64,000 bases of DNA from contig NZ_JACIDV010000003.1 in NCBI RefSeq assembly GCF_014196515.1, forward strand, positions 395,273 to 459,272, read 5' to 3'. A program made the position numbers and the translations under genes. How positions within the stretch are numbered: position 1 is the stretch's first letter; each line of letters opens with the position of its first letter. Origin of the DNA: Rhizobium skierniewicense (GTDB lineage Bacteria; Pseudomonadota; Alphaproteobacteria; Rhizobiales; Rhizobiaceae). This document shows positions 45,752-53,732 of this stretch, piece by piece. The notes beneath the pieces were generated by a model. That model did not search any database. It saw nothing but the letters and a program-made list of their open reading frames with translations, and was not told where the DNA came from.

Positions 45752-45779
45752 CGGCGGGCCGCTGGGAGCTGGCCCGCCG
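45752..45779 (-). other. Intercistronic stem-loop between adaptor and pump genes
   Basis: CGGCGGGCC (45752-45760) pairs with GGCCCGCCG (45771-45779) around a 10-nt loop, just after the adaptor stop. No U-tract follows on the minus strand, so it is not a normal terminator; it may tune the adaptor:pump ratio. Confidence 0.5.
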
Positions 45780-45785
45780 GAATGT

Positions 45786-46982
45786 TTACTGCGACGCGGC
45801 GACTTTTTCTTCCATCTGCGGGGCAACGATGGCGCCGGGGCGGATGCGCTGGAGACCGTTGACGACAATCTTGTCTCCCACGGCAAGACCGCTTTCGACC
45901 ACGCGTAGACCATCCGCAGACGGGCCGGGCTTGATCTGCCGGTAATTCACCTTGTTGTCACCATCCACCACGAACACGAATTTCTTGTCCTGATCGGTGC
46001 CGATGGCGCGATCGGTGATGACGATGCGGTTTTCCGACTTCGGCTCACCCATGCGAACCCGCACGAACTGGCCGGGGATCAGACGTCCATCGGTGTTGGC
46101 GAACACGGCGCGAACCCCGATCGTGCCGCTTGCGCTATCGACCTGATTGTCGATGAGGTGCAAGGTGCCCTTGATCGGCGTGCCCTCATCGGCCAGCGTG
46201 CCAACTTCGACGGGGATCTGTTCCAGAGCCCGAAGCGCACCATCGGAAACCGGAAGCTGCGACAATGCCTTCGCGACCATGTCTTCGCTGGCGTTGAAGC
46301 TTGCATAGATCGGATCGACGGAGACCAGCGTGGTCAGTGCGGGAGAGGCCGAACCGGCCGCGACAAGGTTGCCAACGGTGATTTCAAGCTTGCCGACGCG
46401 GCCCGCTACCGGCGCACGAAGTTCGGTATAGCTGAGGTCAAGCTGGGCCGTCGTCAGGGCTGCCCGTGCTGCCCGCGCTTGCGCCTCAGCATCCGCAACA
46501 TTGCTTTGGCGCTGGTCGAAGTCACTCTGCGAGATCGTGCGATTGTCGGACATTCTGCGACCGCGCTCGAGTTCGGTTCTGGCTAGGCTCACCTTGGCGT
46601 CGGCGGAGGCGACCTGCGCTTCGGCACCCGCGACCGTGGCCTGATAGGGTGCCGGATCGATTGTGAAGAGGGCATCGCCAGCCTTTACCAGCGCGCCTTC
46701 GCGAAAGTGAACAGCCTGGATCTGGCCTGCAACGCGCGACCGGATCTGGACCCGCTCGACAGCTTCGAGGCGACCGGAGAACTGTTCCCAATGAGTAATG
46801 TCACGGCTTTCGACAACCGCGACCGTGACTGGAATCGCCGGTGCTGGTGCCTGCGCCTGCGCTGATGCCGCCACGGCACCAGTTGACATGGGAAAGTCGA
46901 ATAAAAATGCCGCCGCTGCAACGGACACGGCAAGGCCTAAGCCAGCACCCGCAAGGGCACGGCGCTTGTTCTTGAGCGTCAT
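45786..46982 (-). CDS. RND efflux periplasmic adaptor subunit (MexE-like)
   Basis: A 398-residue membrane-fusion protein. An N-terminal hydrophobic segment (ALAGAGLGLAVSVAAAAFLF) exports or anchors it; no lipobox Cys is seen. Then come the beta-barrel/lipoyl halves (QIRSRVAGQIQAVHFREGALVKAGDALFTIDP and SYTELRAPVAGRVGKLEITVGNLV) that flank an alpha-hairpin coiled coil (about 110-180). It bridges the RND pump and an outer-membrane channel. AAGGAG is 7 nt before the ATG. It lies 49 nt after the hydrolase-like gene on the same strand. Confidence 0.92.
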   Translation of the reverse strand: MTLKNKRRALAGAGLGLAVSVAAAAFLFDFPMSTGAVAASAQAQAPAPAIPVTVAVVESRDITHWEQFSGRLEAVERVQIRSRVAGQIQAVHFREGALVKAGDALFTIDPAPYQATVAGAEAQVASADAKVSLARTELERGRRMSDNRTISQSDFDQRQSNVADAEAQARAARAALTTAQLDLSYTELRAPVAGRVGKLEITVGNLVAAGSASPALTTLVSVDPIYASFNASEDMVAKALSQLPVSDGALRALEQIPVEVGTLADEGTPIKGTLHLIDNQVDSASGTIGVRAVFANTDGRLIPGQFVRVRMGEPKSENRIVITDRAIGTDQDKKFVFVVDGDNKVNYRQIKPGPSADGLRVVESGLAVGDKIVVNGLQRIRPGAIVAPQMEEKVAASQ

Positions 46983-47031
46983 GGGTGTCTCCTTGGCTCC
47001 TCGGGGAGCCTGTCAGTTATGTCGAAAAATA

Positions 47032-47829
47032 CTACTGCTTCAGGTCTTGAACAAAATCCGCAAACTCGGTGCAAACAGCCGGAAGCCATTTGCCACCTCC
47101 ACCACGATAAAGCCCCGTCCAGCCGGAACCGGTGGGGAAAATATGCTGCCGAACCTGCACCCCCGCTTCGCTCAAACGACCGGCATAATCCACGGTCTCG
47201 TCGCGCAGAGGATCGTCCTCGGCTGTAAATATCAACGCCGGTGCCACGCGGTTGAGCCGCGTACACTGGCACGGTGCGGCATAGGGGTGGGCAAACCCAC
47301 AGGCCCTTGCCAGATAGTGGCTCCAGCCCTCTGCCCAGCGTTGCCGCATGCCAATCTTGTCAGCCTCACGAAACGATGTGGACGCCATCTGCGGGTCGAT
47401 CATCGGCGACAGCAAAATCTGCCCTGCCAATTTTCCAGGCATCCGGTCGCGTGCTTTCAGCGCCAAACCCGCCGCAACATTGCCACCCGCCTCTTCGCCC
47501 GCCACAAACAGCAGCGATTTCGCGCTGCCATAGTCCTTGCGGTTTTTGCTCAGGCAATCCAGAGCATCGAATGCGCAATCGATCACGGCCGGAAACTCGT
47601 TGTGCGACGAGGTGCTGTAATCCGCCTCGATCACGACGGCACCCCTGTCCGCCAGCGCTCTTGCCACCGGCAATTCCGCGCACTGGCCACCTTGTTCCAG
47701 AAACGAGCCGCCCCGCAAATACAACACCAGCGGTGGGGCGCGGTTTTCGCCTTCGCCTTTATAAACACGAACCGATAGAGGTGGCTGGCTGGTGCCACGA
47801 CTCTCCATGGTGTGCCATTGCGTGTTCAT
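47032..47829 (-). CDS. Alpha/beta-hydrolase fold protein lacking the catalytic serine (HSL-like pseudo-hydrolase)
   Basis: A 265-residue protein related to hormone-sensitive-lipase-type esterases. Where active members have the nucleophile elbow GDSAGGN, this has FVAGEEAGGNVAAG: the serine is replaced by Glu, on codons GGC-GAA-GAG-GCG. The oxyanion motif HGGG is also changed (YLRGGSF). The Asp motif region (FTAEDDPLRDE) is kept, but the C-terminal His position is unclear (FPTGSGWTGLY). The fold therefore seems intact while ester hydrolysis by the usual mechanism looks lost. It lies 49 nt upstream of the adaptor gene and divergent from the LysR regulator, so it may bind the pump's substrate or inducer. 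GAGGAA precedes the ATG. Confidence 0.75.
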   Translation of the reverse strand: MNTQWHTMESRGTSQPPLSVRVYKGEGENRAPPLVLYLRGGSFLEQGGQCAELPVARALADRGAVVIEADYSTSSHNEFPAVIDCAFDALDCLSKNRKDYGSAKSLLFVAGEEAGGNVAAGLALKARDRMPGKLAGQILLSPMIDPQMASTSFREADKIGMRQRWAEGWSHYLARACGFAHPYAAPCQCTRLNRVAPALIFTAEDDPLRDETVDYAGRLSEAGVQVRQHIFPTGSGWTGLYRGGGGKWLPAVCTEFADFVQDLKQ

Positions 47830-47840
47830 TGCATTTCCTC

Positions 47841-47865
47841 AGCAGGTTTTAAAAAAGAACCTGCT
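47841..47865. promoter_or_regulatory. Inverted repeat in the hydrolase/lysR divergent region
   Basis: AGCAGGTT (47841-47848) and AACCTGCT (47858-47865) are separated by 9 nt, giving perfect 8-bp arms. It is placed 12 nt from the hydrolase start, inside a 146-nt gap shared with the LysR gene. It could be a regulator site or a hairpin in the leader. Confidence 0.4.
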
Positions 47866-47975
47866 CTTGCAGTCATTTCTGAATTAGGTATGATTGTTCG
47901 AAAGAGTTCGCGCAAGCGTCCAAAAATGAAAACACTATTCCAAAATTATGGATAATCAGATCAAGGACGGTGTCT

Positions 47976-48887
47976 ATGGATCAACTCGCGGCAATGCGCG
48001 TCTTTGCGCGGGTGGTCGAAACCGGTAATTTTACACGCGCGGCCAGTGCCTTGGACATGCCGAAAACCACTGTTACCAATATGATACAGGGGCTTGAGGC
48101 GCATTTACGCACAACGCTTCTCAATCGGACGACGCGCAGGGTCATGGTAACGACTGACGGTGCCTTGTATTATGAACGCGCTATCCAGATCCTATCAGAA
48201 GTCGACGAACTGGATGCAAGCCTGTCCAACGCCAATGTTCAACCATCGGGCCGTCTTCGCGTCGAGATGGCAGGCGCGTTCGCCGATCACATCATCATAC
48301 CCAATCTGTGCGATTTCCACGAACGCTTCCCGCTCATTCGGCTCGATATTGGTGTGGGCGACAGGCTGGTGGACTACATCGCGGAAAATGTGGACTGCGC
48401 CCTGAGGGTAGGGACGCCGCGCGATCAGTCGCTGATTGCCCGCAAGGTCTCAGACCTCCATCTCGTGACGTGCGCCTCACCGGGTTACATCGAACGGTTC
48501 GGTATGCCGCTTGAACCGGAGGAGCTTGAGGAAAACCACTATAGTGTCGGCTATTTTAATGCCACCACCGGACACATCATGACGTTCGCCTTTGATAACG
48601 GCACCCGCTCCGTCGAGGTGAGCCCGCGATACATCCTCTCGGCCAATGACAGCCGTACCTATCAGAACGCCGTTCTGGCCGGAATGGGTGTCGGCCAACT
48701 CGCCCCCTTCGCTATCCGGGGGGAACTGGCCAAAGGCAACCTCGTGCGCATTCTTCCCGAATGGAAGCAAGAGCCGATGCCGATCTATATCGTCTACCCG
48801 CAAACGAAACACGTCACAAACAAGGTCCGCGTCTTCGTTGACTGGCTGGCAAAGCTTTTGCACAAAAGTTCGTTTGGAGAGAAGTGA
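47976..48887 (+). CDS. LysR family transcriptional regulator (efflux operon)
   Basis: A 303-residue LysR protein. The N-terminal HTH has MDQLAAMRVFARVVETGNFTRAA and LDMPKTTVTNMIQGLEAHL, and the C-terminal two-lobed effector domain runs from about 90 to 300. ATG at 47976 is chosen over GTG at 47970 because AAGGA is 8 nt before it. It is divergent from the hydrolase-adaptor-pump genes and is probably their regulator, as MexT-type LysR proteins are for mexEF. A GC hairpin follows the stop. Confidence 0.88.
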   Translation: MDQLAAMRVFARVVETGNFTRAASALDMPKTTVTNMIQGLEAHLRTTLLNRTTRRVMVTTDGALYYERAIQILSEVDELDASLSNANVQPSGRLRVEMAGAFADHIIIPNLCDFHERFPLIRLDIGVGDRLVDYIAENVDCALRVGTPRDQSLIARKVSDLHLVTCASPGYIERFGMPLEPEELEENHYSVGYFNATTGHIMTFAFDNGTRSVEVSPRYILSANDSRTYQNAVLAGMGVGQLAPFAIRGELAKGNLVRILPEWKQEPMPIYIVYPQTKHVTNKVRVFVDWLAKLLHKSSFGEK

Positions 48888-48903
48888 GGTCTACATTGAT
48901 CAA

Positions 48904-48924
48904 AGCCCGGCGCGTGGCCGGGCT
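48904..48924. terminator. Hairpin between the lysR and secreted-protein genes
   Basis: AGCCCGGC (48904-48911) pairs with GCCGGGCT (48917-48924) around GCGTG. It lies in the 54-nt convergent gap; the minus strand continues with TTTGATC. Probably a terminator shared by both genes, though the U-tract is short. Confidence 0.6.
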
Positions 48925-48941
48925 CGTGTCCTTGCCAGCGA

Positions 48942-49238
48942 TCACTTTGCCGGGCAGGGTGTTCCGGGCGTAGCGGTTGTTGCCGAACCCTTTGCCGTCT
49001 GGCCGCCGGGTGTGCAATTGGCGTTGTTTGTATCGCCGTCGGCCTGTGATCCGGTTGCTCCGGAATTCTGAGAATTGGTACTCTTGTTTCCGCTGTCCAT
49101 GCCGCTGCTGGAGGAGGTTGTGCCGCTGCTGGATGCAGCGCCCGCCGCTCCATCCGTGCCACCGGTTCCGGTTCCTTGTGCCGCGGCAAGCGAGACAAAG
49201 CCAAGTGCAAACACTGTGCCGATTACATATGTTTTCAT
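48942..49238 (-). CDS. Small secreted Ser/Gly/Thr-rich protein
   Basis: A 98-residue protein. A Sec signal peptide (MKTYVIGTVFALGFVSLAAA) is followed by a low-complexity mature chain dominated by Gly, Ser, Thr, Ala and Asn, with two Cys in the C-terminal part (NNANCTPGGQ and GTPCPAK) that could form one disulfide. GAGGAAACAACC precedes the ATG. No known domain is recognised. It is a monocistronic gene with its own hairpin; a cell-envelope or secreted role is likely but unassigned. It is real by its signal peptide, good ribosome binding site and plausible codons. Confidence 0.7.
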   Translation of the reverse strand: MKTYVIGTVFALGFVSLAAAQGTGTGGTDGAAGAASSSGTTSSSSGMDSGNKSTNSQNSGATGSQADGDTNNANCTPGGQTAKGSATTATPGTPCPAK

Positions 49239-49345
49239 GGTTGTTTCCTCGGTTATTGATTGTTTTTACCAAGGTTTAACACAGTTGATGCCCAGGAGTT
49301 CCCGTCACCATGACAGACGTGGCGTGAACCACTTGAAGGAAACAC

Positions 49346-49864
49346 TCACGCAACGCGCTCAAATCCCAGCGATGCTTCCAGCCGCCACGGGCCACCAAGA
49401 TATGCCCACAGATCGAAGCCGCTGATACGCAGCTGCCTTGGTTCGAAATCGTGTTTCAATTCGTGAAACAGCGTATCTGCAGCTGCTTTTGACACTTTGT
49501 TCTGAACGGTGATGTGCGGACGCCATGGCTGTGTGTCCTGCGGGTTCAGCCAATGGGAAAAATGGTTTTTTAGCTGGGTTCTGGCGACCTGAAGCTCTGC
49601 ACTGTCAATCGTGAAGGCGACACCGAACCCCAGATGTCGAACACCGTTGACGCTGGCCTCGATCTGTCCTGTCGACCCCGCAACGGTTCTCAAGACCTCC
49701 AAGATGGCATCAATATATTCACCGGGCAAACGGTGAAACATGGTGACATGCGCGTGCAGGAAATTTCTGTCCGGTGGAAAATGCTGCGCGCGCAGTGCCG
49801 CGAATGGCGCAAGATCGGCGTCAGCGACATGTGCCGTGACGATAAGCGGATAATTCGTTTTCAT
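49346..49864 (-). CDS. 2H phosphoesterase / 2'-5' RNA ligase family protein
   Basis: A 172-residue protein of the 2H phosphoesterase superfamily. It has the two HxT motifs: HAHVTMFHR (about residue 38) and RPHITVQNK (about 117). Members hydrolyse or ligate 2',3'-cyclic or 2'-5' phosphodiesters. The frame extends upstream into the SorC gene, but ATG at 49864, 16 nt after the SorC stop, gives MKTNYPLIVTAHV. Cotranscribed with the SorC regulator. The divergent operon also encodes a phosphodiesterase, which may or may not be coincidence. Confidence 0.8.
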   Translation of the reverse strand: MKTNYPLIVTAHVADADLAPFAALRAQHFPPDRNFLHAHVTMFHRLPGEYIDAILEVLRTVAGSTGQIEASVNGVRHLGFGVAFTIDSAELQVARTQLKNHFSHWLNPQDTQPWRPHITVQNKVSKAAADTLFHELKHDFEPRQLRISGFDLWAYLGGPWRLEASLGFERVA

Positions 49865-49880
49865 AGGCGTCCGGCTTTGT

Positions 49881-50825
49881 TCACTCAGCATCGCGTTCAA
49901 GCAGATGGTGAGCGTTATCTGAGTCGGTAATCAGCGTCGTGGCAAGGCCTGCAATCATGCAGGCTTTCAAGATACTCTTCTTGTGGTCGCCGCCCGATGC
50001 AATGACGCGTGTGGGTATTTTTCGATACTCCTCTATGGATGGCGAGATGACCTGTCGGTTGAGTGGATGATCCACTTCCACCCCGTTTTTGTCCAGATAA
50101 CGGCCCAGAAGGTCGCCTACCGCACCGGCGGATGTGATATCGCCAATGTCCGTGCCGTCTGGCAGACCGTAGCGCACCTGGAGCGATTCCGATGAGACGT
50201 CTCCAACGCTGAGGATCGATATATCGACGGCTGTCGCCTCTTTCAGAAGACTGTCAAAAACGGGTTGAGAGATAATCGTGTCACGGGACTGCGGGCTATC
50301 GGCGTAGATGGGCGCTGCGAGATAATGGCACTCGGCGCTCATCACCTGAGCAAAACGTTGCACGATTTCGAATGTGTTGATTTCAGAGCCGCGCGTCAGA
50401 CCGCCCATCATCGAGCGAACTTTTACATCTGGCGCATTGGCCGGGGCCATGTGGTGCACGGTTTCCCGCAGCGTCGCGCCCCAACCCACACCCAGTGATG
50501 TCGGTTCGCTCGCCTGAATCAATCGCTCGAGATACATCGCCGCTGCACGGCCGATGACGGTTGCGATCTGATTTTTGTCGGACGGTGTTGGAACGATGAC
50601 GACATCCGTGAGGCCGAAGCACTGCCGCAATTCGGCTTCCAGCTCGATATTTTCCGTCAAAGGAGAGTTGAAGCTGATCCGCACCACGCCCTGATCGAGC
50701 GCTGCTGCCAGAAGTTCGTTCACCCTGCGCCGGGTCAACAGCATGCGCTCGGCAATCTGGGCCTGCGTCAACCCCTCGACGTGATAGAGCCACGACGCGC
50801 GCACCATGCTTTGCTGATGAGGCAT
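49881..50825 (-). CDS. SorC/DeoR-type sugar-binding transcriptional regulator
   Basis: A 314-residue SorC-family protein. The N-terminal HTH (LYHVEGLTQAQIAERMLLTRRRVNELLAAAL) is followed by a C-terminal sugar-phosphate-sensing domain like glucosamine-6-P isomerase (LGVGWGATLRETVHHM, SILSVGDVSS, GAVGDLLGRYLD, VIASGGDHKK). Family members respond to phosphorylated sugars. It is divergent from the importer-GDPD-isomerase operon and is very probably its repressor or activator, which suggests that the inducer is a sugar phosphate produced by the GDPD. GAGAGG precedes the ATG. Confidence 0.9.
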   Translation of the reverse strand: MPHQQSMVRASWLYHVEGLTQAQIAERMLLTRRRVNELLAAALDQGVVRISFNSPLTENIELEAELRQCFGLTDVVIVPTPSDKNQIATVIGRAAAMYLERLIQASEPTSLGVGWGATLRETVHHMAPANAPDVKVRSMMGGLTRGSEINTFEIVQRFAQVMSAECHYLAAPIYADSPQSRDTIISQPVFDSLLKEATAVDISILSVGDVSSESLQVRYGLPDGTDIGDITSAGAVGDLLGRYLDKNGVEVDHPLNRQVISPSIEEYRKIPTRVIASGGDHKKSILKACMIAGLATTLITDSDNAHHLLERDAE

Positions 50826-50838
50826 AGGATCCCTCTCT

Positions 50839-50864
50839 CAAATGTCACAACAGCGTAACATTTG
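50839..50864. promoter_or_regulatory. Candidate SorC operator
   Basis: CAAATGT (50839-50845) and ACATTTG (50858-50864) form perfect 7-bp arms around a 12-nt spacer, 14 nt upstream of the sorC-type start and 166 nt before the importer operon. The position suits autoregulation and operon control. The rest of the 204-nt gap shows no other clear signal. Confidence 0.5.
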
Positions 50865-51029
50865 TAACCTAGAGGTAATCGAAGTTGAGAAGCCGGTAAA
50901 GAGATTTGATCTCTGCGTTTCCCGACACGAGATCGACAGTTCACTTGAACGGAACCTGACGCGGCGCCCTGCGGCGCTGCGCATGTCTCTGCGCGTCCGT
51001 ATCGTCCTTTGCTTACACAGGAGTGATCC

Positions 51030-52664
51030 ATGCTTTCCATCAACCGCCGCCACGCGCTGGGGCTCATGTCCGCTGCTGCGGGCAGCATCATCCTGCCGCA
51101 CATGTCATTCAGTCAGGGCGCTCGCCCATCCGTGACCATCGCCGTTCAGAAGATCACCAACAACAACACGCTGGATATCTGGAACGAACAGTCGAATGTC
51201 GGTGAACGGGTTTTCTTCCCCAATCTGTGGGAGGGCCTGATCAATCGAAACTGGATGGGCGACCAGGGGCCGGTACCCGGTCTTGCGACCGAGTGGAAGC
51301 GTATCGACGACAAGACGCTTGAATTGAAACTGCGGCAGGGCGTGAAGTTTCACAATGGCGATGAACTGACAGCAGAAGACGTTGCCTTCTCGTTTTCGAA
51401 AGAGCGTCTGTTCGGCAATACCGAGCCAAAGGGTGGCAAGACGGTTTTCGAAGACGACAACAAGCCAGTGACCGCCAAGGAACTGCCGGCCATCATTCCG
51501 GGTGTCGGCCGTCGTCTTTGGCCTGCTTTGGCCGGTGTCGAAGTCGTTGATAAATATACGGTTCGTTTCCACAACGCGACGCCGGACGTGACACTCGAAG
51601 GTCGCCTTTATTCTTTCGGCAGCCAGATCACCAGCCGCCGCTCGTGGGACGAAGCCAAAACATATGTGGATTGGGCGCGCAAGCCTGTCACGACCGGTCC
51701 TTATATGGTGGCCGATTATAGACCTGACGTGTCACTGACGCTCGCCGCGTTCGATGAATATTGGGGTGGCCGTCCACCCCTTCAGCAGATCCGTTTCGTC
51801 GAAGTCCCCGAAGTGGCCTCCCGCGTCAACGGTTTGTTATCGGGCGAATATGACTTTGCCTGCGACCTGCCACCCGACCAGATTTCCGCCATTCAGGGCG
51901 CGCCAGGCCTTGAGGTCCAGAATTCGACCATCTGGAACCACCGCATCTCGACCTTCAATACGCAGAACCCTGTTCTCAAGAGCCCACTCGTTCGCCGCGC
52001 CATGACGCACTCCATCGATCGTCAGGCAATTGTGGATGCACTCTGGGCTGGCCAGACCGTCGTTCCGGCCGGTCTGCAGTTTGAATCCTTCAAGGCCACC
52101 GACATGTTCGTGGACGGCTGGACCACACCGGAGTTCAACCCGGAACTGGCCCAGAAGCTGTTGAAGGAAGCTGGTTACAAGGGCGATCCGATCCCTTACC
52201 GCCTGCTCAACAACTACTACACCAACCAGACCGCGACAGCCCAGATCATGGTCGAGATGTGGAAGCAGGTTGGCCTCAACGTCGAGATCCAGATGAAGGA
52301 AAACTGGGCGCAAATCCATGATCCCGAAAGCGTCAAGGGCGTTCGTGACTGGTCGGCTGGCAACTCCATCAATGATCCGATTACACCGCTGGTCGTGCAG
52401 TTCGGCCCCAATGGCGAAGCACAGCAGAAGAAGGATTGGGTCAACGAAGAGGTCAACACGCTTTCCGTTGTCTTGGAAACCTCCACCGACCATGCGCTTC
52501 GCAAGAAGGCGATCACCCGCATGCTGGAAATCTGTGAACGCGAAGACCCTGCCTATCAGGTCCTGCACCAGAATGCCGTCTTCACGGGCATGAAATCGTC
52601 GCTGAAATGGAAGGCAGCCCCTGCCTTCGCCATGGATTTCAGGACTGCCAACTGGAATTCCTGA
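51030..52664 (+). CDS. ABC transporter substrate-binding protein, family 5 (sugar-phosphodiester or peptide type)
   Basis: A 544-residue DppA/OppA-type binding protein with a Tat-like signal (NRRHALGLMSAAAGS, export near SFSQG). The mature part shows LRQGVKFHNGDELTAEDVAFSFSK and RKPVTTGPYMVADYRPD family features. Binding proteins of this family take up peptides, but also agrocinopines and oligosaccharides. Its operon-mates GDPD and a TIM-barrel isomerase imply a phosphodiester-linked sugar rather than a peptide; that is inference. AGGAG precedes the ATG. A stem-loop follows 16 nt after the stop. Confidence 0.87.
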   Translation: MLSINRRHALGLMSAAAGSIILPHMSFSQGARPSVTIAVQKITNNNTLDIWNEQSNVGERVFFPNLWEGLINRNWMGDQGPVPGLATEWKRIDDKTLELKLRQGVKFHNGDELTAEDVAFSFSKERLFGNTEPKGGKTVFEDDNKPVTAKELPAIIPGVGRRLWPALAGVEVVDKYTVRFHNATPDVTLEGRLYSFGSQITSRRSWDEAKTYVDWARKPVTTGPYMVADYRPDVSLTLAAFDEYWGGRPPLQQIRFVEVPEVASRVNGLLSGEYDFACDLPPDQISAIQGAPGLEVQNSTIWNHRISTFNTQNPVLKSPLVRRAMTHSIDRQAIVDALWAGQTVVPAGLQFESFKATDMFVDGWTTPEFNPELAQKLLKEAGYKGDPIPYRLLNNYYTNQTATAQIMVEMWKQVGLNVEIQMKENWAQIHDPESVKGVRDWSAGNSINDPITPLVVQFGPNGEAQQKKDWVNEEVNTLSVVLETSTDHALRKKAITRMLEICEREDPAYQVLHQNAVFTGMKSSLKWKAAPAFAMDFRTANWNS

Positions 52665-52680
52665 ACCCTTTGATCGTCTG

Positions 52681-52705
52681 CGCCGGTCGTCTTATGCGGC
52701 CGGCG
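52681..52705 (+). other. Intercistronic stem-loop after the binding-protein gene
   Basis: CGCCGG (52681-52686) pairs with CCGGCG (52700-52705), with further imperfect pairing inside. It is the third importer in the window with a hairpin just after the binding-protein stop. Confidence 0.45.
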
Positions 52706-52736
52706 TCTTTCATGTCTGAAATGGAGATGAGCGCCT

Positions 52737-53732
52737 ATGGCTTCCAATCTCGTGGAATTGCGCGGCCTCAAAGTCGCTTTCGACGGTGTGCAGGTGCTGC
52801 ACGGTATCGACCTTGATGTCGCACGCGGCGAGGCCATCGGCCTTGTCGGTGAATCCGGTTGCGGCAAGTCTGTCACATGGCTGGCGGCGCTGGGACTGCT
52901 TCCCGGCAAAGCAACCGTCTCGGGCTCGGTGAAAATCGACGGCAAGGAAATTTTAGGCGCGCCGCGTTCCGTACTGGAGGGTGTGCGTGGCAAACGCATC
53001 GCCATGATCTTTCAGGACCCGTCCAGCTCGCTCAATCCCGTCTTGCGCATTGGCAGGCAGATCACCGAGACACTCGCCATTCATCGCGGCTTGATGGGTG
53101 AGGCTGCCAGGAAAGAAGCGTTGCGCCTTCTCGATATGGTCGGCATTCCCGATGCCCGCAACAGGTTCGATCTCTTCCCGCATGAATTTTCCGGCGGCCA
53201 ATGCCAACGCTTGATGATTGCCATGGCCCTGGCGGGAGAGCCCGACCTTCTGGTGGCCGACGAGCCGACAACCGCGCTCGATGCCACGATACAGGCACAG
53301 ATCCTTGACCTCCTGATCGCTCTTCGCGCCGAGACCGGCATGGCGACCATTTTCATCAGCCATGATCTGGGTGCCGTCAGCCAGGTCTGCGAGCGCGCCT
53401 GCGTCATGTATGCCGGTCGCATCGTGGAGCAGGGACCGATTGCGACACTGTTCGATAATCCCAGGCATCCCTATACGCGCGGCCTGTTCGACGCTATTCC
53501 GCGGCTCGATGGTCCACGATCGCGGCTTATCCCCATTCCCGGCACCGTGCCGCACCCCCGCGACCTGCCACATGGCTGCGCGTTTTCGCCTCGATGCGTA
53601 AATGTGGCGATGGACTGTCGCATCCGCCAGCCTGAGTTGACAGAGCTGGACAATCACCGCCGTCTCTCATGCCACCATCCGGTAGGTAACAAGTCCTCGT
53701 CTGAAACCCGTGTTCTGGAGGCCGTGTCGTGA
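52737..53732 (+). CDS. ABC transporter ATP-binding protein, DppD type
   Basis: A 331-residue ATPase with Walker A GESGCGKSVTW, signature FSGGQCQRLMIAMA, Walker B LLVADEPTTALD and switch His in FISHDLGAV. The C-terminal oligopeptide-transporter domain has PHGCAFSPRCVNVAMDCR with cysteines that bind an iron-sulfur cluster in some DppD proteins. It overlaps the next ATPase gene by 4 nt (GTGA). Confidence 0.93.
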   Translation: MASNLVELRGLKVAFDGVQVLHGIDLDVARGEAIGLVGESGCGKSVTWLAALGLLPGKATVSGSVKIDGKEILGAPRSVLEGVRGKRIAMIFQDPSSSLNPVLRIGRQITETLAIHRGLMGEAARKEALRLLDMVGIPDARNRFDLFPHEFSGGQCQRLMIAMALAGEPDLLVADEPTTALDATIQAQILDLLIALRAETGMATIFISHDLGAVSQVCERACVMYAGRIVEQGPIATLFDNPRHPYTRGLFDAIPRLDGPRSRLIPIPGTVPHPRDLPHGCAFSPRCVNVAMDCRIRQPELTELDNHRRLSCHHPVGNKSSSETRVLEAVS

